Below, one piece after another: positions 36,746-46,897 of a DNA stretch of 64,000 nucleotides (positions are counted from its first letter, which is position 1; the number at the start of each line of letters is the position of its first letter). Origin of the DNA: Coniferiporia sulphurascens (taxonomy: Eukaryota; Basidiomycota; Agaricomycetes; Hymenochaetales; Hymenochaetaceae); NCBI GenBank assembly GCA_002794785.1, contig NBBA01000005.1, forward strand, positions 682,001 to 746,000, written 5' to 3'. Both the position numbers and the translations under genes were made by a program. The notes beneath the pieces are model-generated. The model saw only the letters and a list, made by a program, of their open reading frames with translations, was not told the DNA's origin and searched no databases.

Positions 36746-36813
36746 GGTCCCCAAAGGCGACAAAAGGCGGACACAGTCGCCGGAGTGTCTCGCTTAGAAC
36801 ACCCACCACACCT

Positions 36814-37890
36814 ATGACTGCTGTACGCCTCAACAACACAGATGTCTTCTACGACGAGAAAAATGGCACTCCGATGGTCGTGCCTCTTCGTAAAGGTACA
36901 AAGCGAAGACTGTTACAAGAGTCTTGCTGCTCTTACTAAGCCATTACTAAGAACACTTGGACAACGTATACGAGTCAATCCATGCCGCGTTTAAGGATGA
37001 TCCTGTATACAACTACATCAACGACGTGCGTAAAGAAATTACTTGTGCATGCATCCCACGGGCTTCCAACAACTCTCCTAGGGAACAAAAAAGCCCGGGC
37101 CACGCCGTCGGGCCTTAAGTAAACGTCTCTGGAAAGTCACGTTTGGACGTTATATCAAACGCAGCCTCGCCTACACGGTGAATGCTGGAGATTCACTCCT
37201 CATCGCGTACGCTCTTGACACCGTGCTTAAACGCAGCTTATTTACAAAATTTCTGTTGTACAGGACTCCCGCTCAAAAAGATACCGCTAAAAGACCACCT
37301 GTCGAACGTGCGATCGATTTCGTTATAGGTGCGATCGCGAATCTTCATGGATACCTAAACGATAGTCGTGAACAAACCAAGGTAAATGTTTTGGCCCTAC
37401 TGGCATTCTGTCCAATGCTTAGACGAAAACAGCGGATAAAAGAGGTAACGATAAAAATGGATAAGTTGCGCGATGAAAAACTAGGCGACAGTCAAGCAGA
37501 AATGATATACATAGACCTTCTCGCCACGAAACCCGAGAGCCAAGGTCAAGGATACGCATCTGCTCTGGTAAAGACCATAACTTTCATGGTATGAAAACCT
37601 CTTCCTGTTCGCGTGATACAGATGCAGTAACTTGAGAATAGGCTGATATCCAAGGGCGCTCAGTTTATCTTTTTTCGAGCAATCTTGCTAATACGCCTTT
37701 CTACGAGTCTTTCGGCCTTTCCATCGTTGGACAGGTCGTCCTAGGTGATGACAACCCCAAATGGAATAAACCTCCTGTACTTGTACCCTTGGTGAGTGAG
37801 TTCTTTAAAAGTTGAAGACAGCCAACGAGACTTTTTTAGATGGTCCGAAAGCCGGGGAGTGGTAATGACGACCTCCAATACCAGATCTGA
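36814..37890 (+). CDS. GNAT-family N-acetyltransferase, paralogue B
   Basis: Same seven-exon family as copy A. Starts MTAVRLNNTDVFYDEKNG at 36814, chosen by match to copies A and C although the frame is open further upstream. Following exons give EHLDNVYESIHAAFKDDP, KKPGPRRALSKRLWKVTFGR, TPAQKDTAKRPPVERAIDF, the acetyl-CoA loop PESQGQGYASAL, ADIQGRSVYLFSSNLANTPF and DDNPKWNKPPVLVPL, ending MVRKPGSGNDDLQYQI. All six introns have GT and AG ends and the frame is open, so the gene looks functional. Tail to head with copy C, 408 bp apart. Substrate unknown. Confidence 0.85.
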
Positions 37891-38105
37891 GGTGCTTGAA
37901 CTCACTGCTCAGGGCTTAATGACTTTGCGCTTGAATCGCTCACCCGACATGCCATTATTTACTGTGACACCACTCATGTTTGTGCCTTCAATTGAGAAAT
38001 TTACTTTGTTTTGGTTAATTGAACAATAACAAAACGCACACTCGTGGCTGTTTAGGGTCTCTTTTTCTAACGAACAGAATGTTGGCTTGTTCACGCATGA
38101 TATAT

Positions 38106-38111
38106 CACGTG
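38106..38111. promoter_or_regulatory. CACGTG site upstream of GNAT-C
   Basis: CACGTG within ATATATCACGTGACAC, about 190 bp before the ATG; same context as in copies A and B. Confidence 0.4.
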
Positions 38112-38169
38112 ACACAATATACCTTATCTCCGCAGCCCGCTCATGACACTATTCTCCTACTGTGCTCCG

Positions 38170-38183
38170 CAGGCAGGCCATGT
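38170..38183 (+). promoter_or_regulatory. Shared GNAT promoter block (copy C)
   Basis: GCAGGCAGGCCATGTGCTCC begins here; the identical 20 bases occur before copy D at 42502 and a variant before copy B. Confidence 0.4.
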
Positions 38184-38298
38184 GCTCCCTGCAGGAATCT
38201 GCCGCGACATCAAAGGTTACAAGTTCAAAAGGCAGCAACATCCTGCCAGTCGGCGGAGTGTCCCAGCAAGTAAAACACCCGTCACTCCCATCTACACC

Positions 38299-39394
38299 AT
38301 GATTGCTGTACGACTCAACGGTACAGACGTCTTCTACGACGAAAAGAGCGGCTCTCCGATGGTCGTGCCTCTCCGCTCAGGTATAATTCCAGTGCCGCTA
38401 CAGTCGTCTTGCTGTTCTTCTTTAGCTATTGCCGCTAGACCACTTGGATAACGTATATGAGTCACTTGATGCCGCGTTTAAGGACGATCCTCTATCCTCT
38501 TACAGAGACGAGGTACTTAAACCGATTACGGCACATGTACACGGCTCATGGGTCGGCGACACTTCTCCTAGGTAGCAAAAAAGCCCGGCCCCCGTCGTCA
38601 GGCCATAGCCAAACGTATTTGGAAGGTCTCGTTTGCTCGTTCTATGAAACGCAAACTCGCCTACACGGTGAATGCTGGGGATGCAGTCCTCATCGCGTGC
38701 GTTTGAATAATGCCAAGATTGTACGCAGCTAATGTACGACTTTTTTTCTGCTCGTTTTAGGACTCCTGCCAAGAAGGACGTTGCCAGTCCGCCACCTGTT
38801 GAACGTGCGATCGATTTCATTTTCGGTGCGACCATGACTTTTCTAGGATATCTGATCCACAGTCGTGAACAAACGAAGGTAAATGCTTCACTGGTAGCCC
38901 TACTGGCATTTCGACCAATACTGAGATGAAAATAGCGGTCTAAAGAGGTAAAGACAAAAATGGACAAGTTGCGCAATGAAAAACTAGGCGACAGCGAAGC
39001 AGAAATGATCTACTTAGAGCTTCTCGCCACAAATCCCGAGAGCCAAGGTCAAGGATACGCATCTGCTTTAGTAAAGACCATAACTCTCATGGTATGAGAA
39101 CTTCTTCCTGTTCGTGTGATACAGGTTCGGTAACTTGAGAACAGGCTGATATCCAAGGGCGCTCGGTTTATCTTTTCTCGAGCAATCTTGCTAATACGCT
39201 TTTCTACGAGTCTTTCGGTCTTTCCATCGTCGGACAAATTGTCGTAGGTGATGGCAACCCAAAATGGAATAAGCCTCCTATAATCGTATCCATGGTAAGT
39301 GAGTTCTTTATAGGCAGAAGACGACCAATGAGACTTTTTTCAGATGGTCCGAAAGCCAGGGAGTGGTAGCAGTGACCTCCAATATGACATCTGA
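38299..39394 (+). CDS. GNAT-family N-acetyltransferase, paralogue C
   Basis: Closest to copy B. Starts MIAVRLNGTDVFYDEKSG; exon 2 DHLDNVYESLDAAFKDDP; exon 3 VAKKPGPRRQAIAKRIWKVS; exon 4 TPAKKDVASPPPVERAIDF; exon 5 with the acetyl-CoA loop PESQGQGYASAL; exon 6 ADIQGRSVYLFSSNLANTLF and GDGNPKWNKPPIIVSM; last exon MVRKPGSGSSDLQYDI, stop 39392-39394. Splice sites are canonical throughout and the frame is open. One Asp of the DDN block is Gly here. B and C probably arose by local duplication. Function not known beyond probable acetyl transfer. Confidence 0.82.
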
Positions 39395-39697
39395 GTTGCT
39401 CGAATATAAGGCATATTTTAATAACTTCTAGTTTGAATTGTGCACTCAACATTATCTAATGTGACTACGTGGCGCTCATGTTTGTACTTTCAATTGAGAA
39501 ACCTACTTCGTCTGGGTTATCGAGCAAGTATGCAGGCTAGTTTTCGAAGGAACCGATAAACGGTTGTATATATTTTCTCGTGATCGTCAACATCGCCACC
39601 AATGATCTTGTGTAAAACACTAGGGATCTACCAGATTCTGTGTTCTGTGTGCATCAAAATCCGCTGAAGAAGGAACCCATATATAAATCGGGGTGGC
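39395..39697. other. Region after GNAT-C
   Basis: Non-coding, AT-rich; 3' flank similar in type to the flank after copy B. Confidence 0.3.
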
Positions 39698-40030
39698 GAC
39701 GCGTCGACCTCATGTGACCGTGTTGAACAGAAATTCAAATCCCTCCCGTGTTTCCCCTTCTTCTATCTCCTACGCCCAACTTGAAAGTTTTTACACTTTG
39801 CGTCTTGGCAAGGCTATTCGCTGGATGGATGGCCTAGATGAAACTATTGGCGACGTTTCCCTGGGAAGGAAAGGCTAACTTGTTGAGGCTGGACGCTCAA
39901 TCTTCCCGACTTCGATTGAAGGTTCACTTGAAGGCCGCAACTTTCTCAATCCCTATCATACCGGGTGTTCACGCGACGCTCAGATTAAAATTGAAATGAC
40001 TATTCATCCTCCAAGAGAAAATTCTGGGTG
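39698..40030. repeat. Dispersed repeat R, copy 2
   Basis: Starts GACGCGTCGACCTCATGTGA (two changes from copies 1 and 3). Contains GGCAAGGCTATTCGCT at 39807-39822, identical to copy 3 at 45541-45556, a GGAAAGGCTAA...TTGAGGCTG block and a decayed GATTAAAATTGAAATG block at 39982. Boundaries approximate. Confidence 0.55.
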
Positions 40031-40416
40031 GCACAAAAGCCCCGGGCCGAGATTAATCTTCGTAGCTCATGCCCCAAGCCATTTCGCTGAACCTAGAGCC
40101 ACAGATTCGCAGATCTTTGCCTGGGCAGAGGTTCAAGATCGTGGGAGTTCTAATATACAAGGTCACGTGACAAAAGGTACTGACCATTACGTTACCGCGG
40201 TAACTGTTCCGTAGCGCCGTTTTTTTTTTTTTTTTAAATCTAATATTTATATACCGCTATATCCGTAAACCCTACATCACTATATAGACTAGCTACAGTA
40301 ATAAGCAAATGCAGAACATAGGAAAGGCACGGTGCCAGGATTAGTGAGGTTGACCACAAGTCTCCTAAGGCTAAATAAACAAAAGTGGTTCAGAATTGTA
40401 GGTGTAGAGGAGCAAC

Positions 40417-41540
40417 TGTTACAATTTTCCTTTACCTTTCCCTTATTGCGCTGACTCACTTCCTCTTCGTCATCATCAGTCAGCGCAACTCTCCCATTCC
40501 TCTGCCTTACTCATCCTTATTCGCCTTGCGCCATAAGACGCCATGATGACGCCTTATTGCACCATCATGTTGTGCTTTGCTTACTGATCACCATACTTGT
40601 ATTACCAAGGCATTCCTTGAGTTTCCATGACCTTCCATAGTCTGGTAAACACACCTAACCAAGTTGCTACAGTAGCAAACATGTTAAGCTCAACGGTTAC
40701 GCGGTGATTGATGTTGGGGCTTCCTGATCGTCAGGACTGATGGTACGGCAACAGGGCTTCCTAGATGTCGTAAGTTGAGGGTGATCATCGATGGGGCTTC
40801 TTGATTGGCGATGTGGACACGGTAGGCTTCTATAGCGAGTCGGGTTATGACGAAGCGACTAATGGCCAAACGGCACACAGTAGACTGGTGGTAGCAGACA
40901 ATGGGCTTGTATGAACAAAGAGCACAAGCTTAGGGCTTGTGCTACTGAAGTTACATGCTTATATGCTACTCTATGTGTTTACTACTGTAGCGTCCTGTGT
41001 AGGGTAGTTTACCAGACTATGGAAGGTCATGGAAACCCAAGGAATGCCTTGGTAATACAAGTAGGGCTATCAGTAAGCAAAGCACGTCATCATGGTGCAA
41101 TAAGGCGTCATCATGGTGTCTTATGGCGCAAGGCGAATAAGGATGAGTAAGGCAGAGGAATGGGAGAGTTGCACTGACTGATGATGACGAAGAGGAAGTG
41201 AGCCAGCGCATAAGGGGAAGTAAAGGAAAATTGTAACAAAACACATAGAATAGCATATAAGCATGTAACTTCAGTAGCACAAGCCCTAAGCTTGTGCTCT
41301 TTGTTCATACAAGCCCATTATCTGCTACCACCTGTCTACTGTGTGCCTGTTGGCCATTAGTCACTTCGTCGTAACCCAACTCACCTCCAAGAAGCATACC
41401 GCGTCTACACTGCTGATCAGGAAGCCCCATCGACGATCACCCTCGACTTACGACATCTAGGAAGCCCTGTTGCCGTAACCATCAGTCTTGACGATCAGGA
41501 AGCCCCGACGTTGATCACCGCGTAACCGTTGAGCTTAACA
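40417..41540 (-). mobile_element. Solo LTR (outer), interrupted by an inverted copy of itself
   Basis: Reads TGTTACAA at the left end and GCTTAACA at the right end and is flanked by the 5-bp direct repeat GCAAC (40412-40416 and 41541-41545). Its two halves, 40417-40681 and 41239-41540, joined across one copy of AAACA, are the reverse complement of the inner LTR. Length without the insertion is about 562 bp. No internal retrotransposon coding region remains. Confidence 0.85.
40682..41238 (+). mobile_element. Solo LTR (inner), inserted in inverse orientation
   Basis: 557 bp from TGTTAAGCTC to TTGTAACA, with TG...CA ends as in Ty3/Copia LTRs. Flanked by the 5-bp duplication AAACA (40677-40681 and 41239-41243). 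Its sequence is the reverse complement of the outer LTR. Orientation is relative; which strand is the element's sense strand is not known. Confidence 0.88.
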
Positions 41541-42501
41541 GCAACTGCAATTTATGAAGTTTCTGGACTTTAAGCATTATGAGGGTGAAGGAAGGACTAA
41601 CTTAACCAGCTAGGAAGTGGAGAAGGAGGAGAAAGAAGAAGTCAAGATCAGAAACCACCTATAAAACCTTCCCCCCAAGTATATGCAAGGTTCCCAACGA
41701 GGCTCTCAAAAGTTCCCACTACCCCCTGAAGAGAGCATGTTGGCGATAAAAACTTGTCGACCCAGTGTAATGACGATAGGCCTACATCGAAGTTCCAACT
41801 GATTCCTGATGCTTGACGGATGGCAAGGGCATCTACCTCCCCTTGGCATTTATACTCCACGTGAGATATACAGTTGAGCTTCATTGGAAGCTGTGTCATG
41901 TCGTCCAATGGATTTGCTGTGGCGTCAGTGTTCTGGAGTTTCGCTGGTCCGGTCCGTCCTCCCTTATGTAAGTTTGTTTTCGGAATTTATTGGGTGTGAT
42001 TATGTGAAAGTGTGAAGGATCCACAGGGTCCGGCATGCGGTTGGTTTACCAAAGGAATTCACCTCCCCGGACCATGCCCCCTCTACACCAACCCTTGGTC
42101 CACAAGTTTCGTTGCATTTGAATGCTGGGTATGAAGTATGGGGGGGGGTAACGACCATGGAATGCCATCTCTAAGAAGAGGAGGACAAGTTGGAGAAAGC
42201 AGAGTGTCGTTTGAAGTGTTTGTTTCTGAGGCCCTCCGACCTAAAAGCCCTTCCGGTGTCTGGGACGACATATGTCCTTGTGATGACTACACCCTATACT
42301 AAGTGGAGGAGGCATGCTAGGCAAGCTGCTCTGCATGTAGTATAGTCGCACTTGAGTGCAAGGTGAGACAACTAGACAAGTGAACTGTGGGAAAACCCCT
42401 AGATCATGGTGGTTCAAGGTCAAGGAGGGATGGGTCCGTAGCGCCGTACTAGCAAATGACCCAACTTTTGTGACATCTTTCTCCTAGCCGAACTGCGCAC
42501 C

Positions 42502-42515
42502 GCAGGCAGGCCATG
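42502..42515 (+). promoter_or_regulatory. Shared GNAT promoter block (copy D)
   Basis: GCAGGCAGGCCATGTGCTCC, as before copy C, followed by TGATATC and GATAAAAGGCGG. The retroposon ends about 55 bp upstream, and no CACGTG core is left on this side, so the distal promoter may have been cut off. Confidence 0.4.
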
Positions 42516-42625
42516 TGCTCCCTGCAGAGTCCTGCTGCGCTGCTTGATATCAAGGGAGATAAAAGGCGGCCATATTCTGATAGCTGCTAGGCAGTCCCAG
42601 TTAGAACAACCGTCGCTCTTGCATC

Positions 42626-43701
42626 ATGATTGTCTCGCCCCCTGGTGGTATCCATGTCATTTACGACGAAAAAAGGAGTACCCCGGTGGTCGTGCCCATC
42701 CGTCAAGGTAAAGGAACTGCTACAATAATTTCGCCACTTCTTCCTTAGATACGTCCACCAGAGCACTTTGACAACGCATATGAGTCAGTCGATGCTGCGT
42801 TCAAGACCGATCCAATGTTTGGCTACATCAATGAGGTGCGTGAAACTGATACCGCACACACATTTGCCATGGATTTCCGATATTTTTATCAGAGATCAGA
42901 AGAGCCTGGCCCCCGCCGTCGTGCCCTAATCAAAATTATCTGGAAGTTCACGTTTGGTCGTACTCTGAAGCGCAAACTCGCCTACACGGTGGATGCCGGG
43001 AACGCAGTCCTCGTCGCGTACGTTCATGTACTGCTGTGATTGGACGCAGCTGATGTACGGATTTTTTGTTGTTCCAAAACTCCCGCCGAGAAAGACATGA
43101 CTAAACCGCCACCTATTGAACGTGCAATAGACTTCGTCTTAGACACGATTATGAATCTTCTCGGTTACTTGAGCAGTAGTAGTCGTGAACAGAGGAAGGT
43201 GCGTTCAGCGGCTCTACTGGAACCTCGGCAAGTGCTTAAACGATAACAGCGGTCAAAAGAGTCCAAAACAAAGACTGGCAAGTTGCGAGATGAAATATTG
43301 GGCTATAGTCAGAAAGAAATGATATACATAAACGTTCTCGCCACAAATCCTGAGAGCCAAGGTAAAGGATATGGATCCGCATTATTAAAAACCATACTTT
43401 CCGTGGTCAGAGTTTTTTTTTGACCCTTTTTGTCATGACGCGAGCGTTGACATAGATCACAGGCTGACATTCAAGGGCGCTCCGCTTACCTTGTCTCGAG
43501 CAACATCGCCAATACGTCCTTCTACGAGTCGTTCGGATTTTCCATCATTGGATCAGCCATTTTGGGTGATGATAACCCGAAATGGAATAAGCCTCCTGTG
43601 GTCGTACCTATTGTGAGCGAGTCTCTTGCAAGCTGAAGACAGCTAATAGGACTTTTTTTCAGATGGTTCGGAAGCCAGGGAGTGTTAATAACGACCTCTG
43701 A
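42626..43701 (+). pseudogene. GNAT-family paralogue D, with a lost splice acceptor
   Basis: Matches copies A-C exon by exon: MIVSPPGGIHVIYDEKRS, EHFDNAYESVDAAFKTDP, EEPGPRRRALIKIIWKFTFG, TPAEKDMTKPPPIERAIDF, PESQGKGYGSALL, ADIQGRSAYLVSSNIANTSF, DDNPKWNKPPVVVPI and a shorter end MVRKPGSVNNDL. The intron after LAYTVDAGNAVLVA has a good donor (43018), but its acceptor, TACAG in copy B, is TCCAA here (about 43073-43077). Upstream AG sites lead to stop codons, and retention of the intron also gives an in-frame stop. No other defect was found, so inactivation would be recent, or a non-canonical acceptor is used. Rest of the frame is open. Confidence 0.6.
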
Positions 43702-45180
43702 TATCACATTTGATGTGCGCGAACTCAAATAAGAGTATTAATAGCCCTTCAGCTTTTGAACACGCCGCCGACATCGTCTCTTTTTAACCTTTTTTTTCAC
43801 GAACGGGTAGTGTTCACGTTCGTACTTTTTTTTTGGAATTGAATTCGACCGGATAGTCAAGCAAGGGTTCAACCCGGATGTCGTTAGAATAGGAAAACGG
43901 GTGTGTTTCATAACTTATAGCCATTAAAAAAATGTCCTATTTAGCATTAATTATCACCAATGACATGTACTTCGTACTCGCTGTGTGACCGCTGGAGTGT
44001 GTTCTTGTGCTCTTATTTCGCCACAAAGGCTTCTATATCGTCCATCATACGATCCGATTTGGACAAAACAAGTACTACCAGCTCAATGAATTGGAGTGGA
44101 TTTCGGGTAAAGTGACGTTCAGTTAACGAAATGAATTCCATTCCCTTCTGCGGAAAGGACGTTTGACGGCACAAGTGTTCCTGTAACCGGAATAGACACG
44201 CTGTGGAGAGCTACGGTCGAAAGTCTATGGGCCGAAGCACTGGACAAGGTTGATGAGCGACACGAGAGGAGACCGTTTGCATACTGGAGATTGGCAGGCC
44301 TTGTGGATTTACGTAGGCGATTTAGCAGAGAATGCACAGAGGATAGTCTGAGGATTGAGAGCCTGGAAACGTCTCGCTATTTATACCAACAGGATATTTT
44401 TACGCAGAGATAGTGAAAAATAGAAGACTCGCGGTCGGAGGTAATTAGTAGTGTCTCTACTGCGGTGGAACCCACGTTTGATGCGACAATATCAGCATAC
44501 ACATGTAGTATATGTCATACGAAACGACGACCCTGGGATTGCTCGCAATAGATACTAAATGGGGTTTGACCGCTTCGATCGTCTCTGTTACACCGGCTCG
44601 TATGGCGACACCAGGGAGAAAGTCTAGATTTGGTAGAATTGTGGCTACCGCAGACAGAGCTTCACGCGCATACAGGCAGATTGAAGTGCTCTCTATATTT
44701 CGAAAACGACCGGATGGAGTGGGTTAAGATACTATATCAACACAGGTGTGACCTACAGTATGGTCTCGTTTAGCGCATAGATTTTATGCTTCCCGTTATG
44801 AAGTGTTGCTTCGCAATGCGGAGTGTCGCGTCGTGGAACTTCAGATTATATTGTATCGTACTTCGCTACTGTGATAGTATTACGAGAGCTCCTGTGGAGT
44901 CCTGATTGCTACCGAATAATTGTTCCGGTGTGCATTTCATTTGGCCGGGAAATGGATCCAAGGATCCCCACTAACCAAAGAAATATTGTGTGGTGGGCCA
45001 CAGCTGAGGTGCCATTGTAATAATGTAGACCTCCATTTTCCGCGGAAACTCCTATGTAATAATATGTGGGAAACTGATAGGACAGTGTGATATTACACCG
45101 GTATGAATCAAGTCTCCCATGATAGGATACTATTTTGCTATGATCGCAATACAGACTCCGAATAAAAAGAAACGCGCCCC
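43702..45180. other. Gene-poor accessory DNA after GNAT-D
   Basis: No supported gene. ORFs 44119-44337 (minus), 44512-44727 and 44823-45020 (plus) lack motifs and splice structure. Confidence 0.35.
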
Positions 45181-45840
45181 GACGCGTCAACATCATGTGA
45201 CTTAACATACGGTACTGCTAAACAAAATGATTACTATCGCCCGCTCTGTCTCCTTCTGTCAATATGTTGAAGTATGTGGGGAGCCCACATAGAGTGGAGA
45301 GGCGAAGCTATTTGCACACGACTTAATCCTAGTTGAGCAAGGGACGGCTTTCTTTTAAGGCTGGCTTAAGGGGTAAGAGCATGTTCTCACGGGGGGGGGC
45401 CACACAGCCACCACGCTTTGCTGACTAATCTAGCTTTTTGGAGGCCCCTAACCGGATAACTGGAGGGCTTCGCCCCCCAATCAATTCGCTCACTTCTATC
45501 GCCTATGGCCGACTTCTGGCCTTTGATGCCTAATTTAATTGGCAAGGCTATTCGCTTGCTGGATAGCCTAAGTGACGCTTTCATAACGTTTCCTTAGGCA
45601 GGGAAAGCTAAGTTGAGGCTGAGTGCCAACCTCCAACTTCGATTGAAGTGCTAAGTTCGCGACTTGGACGTCTGCGCGGTGTCTAGACCGGCGTAGTGCG
45701 GCCCTCTCAGATAAGAACTGAATCGAATACCTGTCTACTCGCCCTCCGGGAGGGCATAAAACCGGGCTTGGGAGTTCCAGGTCTCATCTACACCTTAGCT
45801 CCCTCAGCTACTCTGCTGGACTCGGAGCTCCCGACGGCCA
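45181..45840. repeat. Dispersed repeat R, copy 3 (longest)
   Basis: Begins GACGCGTCAACATCATGTGA exactly as copy 1. Contains GGCAAGGCTATTCGCT (45541) as in copy 2, GATAAGAACTGAATCGAATA (45710) as in copy 1 and CTGCTGGACTCGGAG near 45820. It is about 290 bp longer between the blocks than copy 1 and may be nearest to full length. Confidence 0.6.
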
Positions 45841-46009
45841 ACGGTGGTGGCAATCCGTTCACCCTCGCCCTGCACAGTACCCATCGGCTCGGGGTGACTA
45901 GCATGGCCTCTGTTATTTCCCCGTCCGACTATTATATTCCAAGGCAGGGTCTTCAAAAATTCAACGGCCAGTCTCCTCGTGCGTCGCCCTGCCGCTCGTC
46001 TGTACTCCG

Positions 46010-46897
46010 ATGCACGTCGCTGACAGACACAATTCAGTGGCGCTGACACTCATTTTCGTTTTTGCCCTGCTCGCCGCAGCATTTGTTCCCCTCGCCGTGC
46101 ACCTCTGCGTCCGCCATCCCACAGACCCTTCCGACGACCTTGAAGCCGTTGGTGTTCCCCCAACCGAGCAAACGCAAGCTCACGTACGCTTGAGCACAAG
46201 CACGGACTCGAGCGCGGGAGGTCCGTGCCGATCGGACTGTCTATGCAAGTCTGTTCTGCACCACCATTCGCCGACCGTTTTGCGTGCGTGGGCCGACGCG
46301 CCCAAGTCTACTTTCAAGGTCGAGTGGTATACGGATCCGGGCCCAGATTCGGACTCGGATTCAGAGCCGGACTCAGATGCTGATGCTGATGAGGAACCGA
46401 AGCCGAAGTCGATATCAAATTCAGAGCCAAGACCGGACTCAGATTCGGACTCAGATTCAGACACGGACACCGAATGTGAAATACGGAGGTCTTCGCTACT
46501 CTCTCGATCGCTCACCCGTGAGGTTTGCCCTTCCCAGCTTGGGTACACCCCGCTGCCGAACTACTCTCGTTCAACAAACTATGCGCCCTCGCCCCCAATG
46601 AGCTATCCCTCACGGCTCTCCGCTTCATCCCCGGCTTCCTCCTTATCCTCCCTTTCCTCCGCAGCCTCGTCCCCATCCCTCAACCCTCACCCGCTACCGG
46701 AGCGCACGACAACCCCACAACCTGCGGCGCCGCATGCCTACCACATGCTCCGAGCTCAGACGCTTGTTAGCCCGCCGCTCGATGAGACTGCGCTCGAAGT
46801 GTTCCTCTCGCGCGTCAGGTCGGAGGTACAGGAAGGTCCTGGCGCAGGCATCGAGCTTCCAGTGCTGCCGCTGTCCGGGCATGAGTCGAGTGTGTGA
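46010..46897 (+). CDS. Single-pass membrane protein with Ser-Asp repeat region
   Basis: I do not recognise the family. An uninterrupted 295-codon frame starts MHVADRHNSV, with a hydrophobic segment at about residues 11-33 (ALTLIFVFALLAAAFVPLAV) acting as signal anchor. A Cys/His patch follows (CRSDCLCKSVLHHH), then an acidic stretch of SD/PDSD dipeptides (residues about 108-152), a Ser/Pro-rich part and a better-ordered end (DETALEVFLSRVRSEVQEG). The Ser-Asp run is a DNA tandem repeat that could vary in length between strains. An upstream exon is possible because the 45903 ATG lies in another open frame. It could also be a fast-evolving orphan gene. Confidence 0.55.
   Translation: MHVADRHNSVALTLIFVFALLAAAFVPLAVHLCVRHPTDPSDDLEAVGVPPTEQTQAHVRLSTSTDSSAGGPCRSDCLCKSVLHHHSPTVLRAWADAPKSTFKVEWYTDPGPDSDSDSEPDSDADADEEPKPKSISNSEPRPDSDSDSDSDTDTECEIRRSSLLSRSLTREVCPSQLGYTPLPNYSRSTNYAPSPPMSYPSRLSASSPASSLSSLSSAASSPSLNPHPLPERTTTPQPAAPHAYHMLRAQTLVSPPLDETALEVFLSRVRSEVQEGPGAGIELPVLPLSGHESSV

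Larger units (their letters stand above)
40208..42447 (-). mobile_element. Retroposed element with poly(A) tail and 13-bp target duplication, carrying nested LTRs
   Basis: TCCGTAGCGCCGT occurs at 40208-40220 and again at 42435-42447. Directly inside the left copy is a run of 16 T (40220-40235), which is a poly(A) tail when read on the minus strand. This is the arrangement left by LINE-type target-primed insertion of an RNA copy. Removing the 1.1-kb LTR insertion (40417-41540) leaves about 1.1 kb of original element. Its minus-strand ORFs (42241-42423, 42083-42271, 41648-41908) are short and match no family I know. It could be a truncated LINE, a SINE-like element or a processed pseudogene. 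It separates GNAT-C from GNAT-D. Confidence 0.6.

Noticed and set aside
41648..41908. 86-codon minus-strand ORF in the retroposon, considered as a host gene or Gag remnant
   Set aside because: No family motif could be named. Kept only as part of the mobile element.
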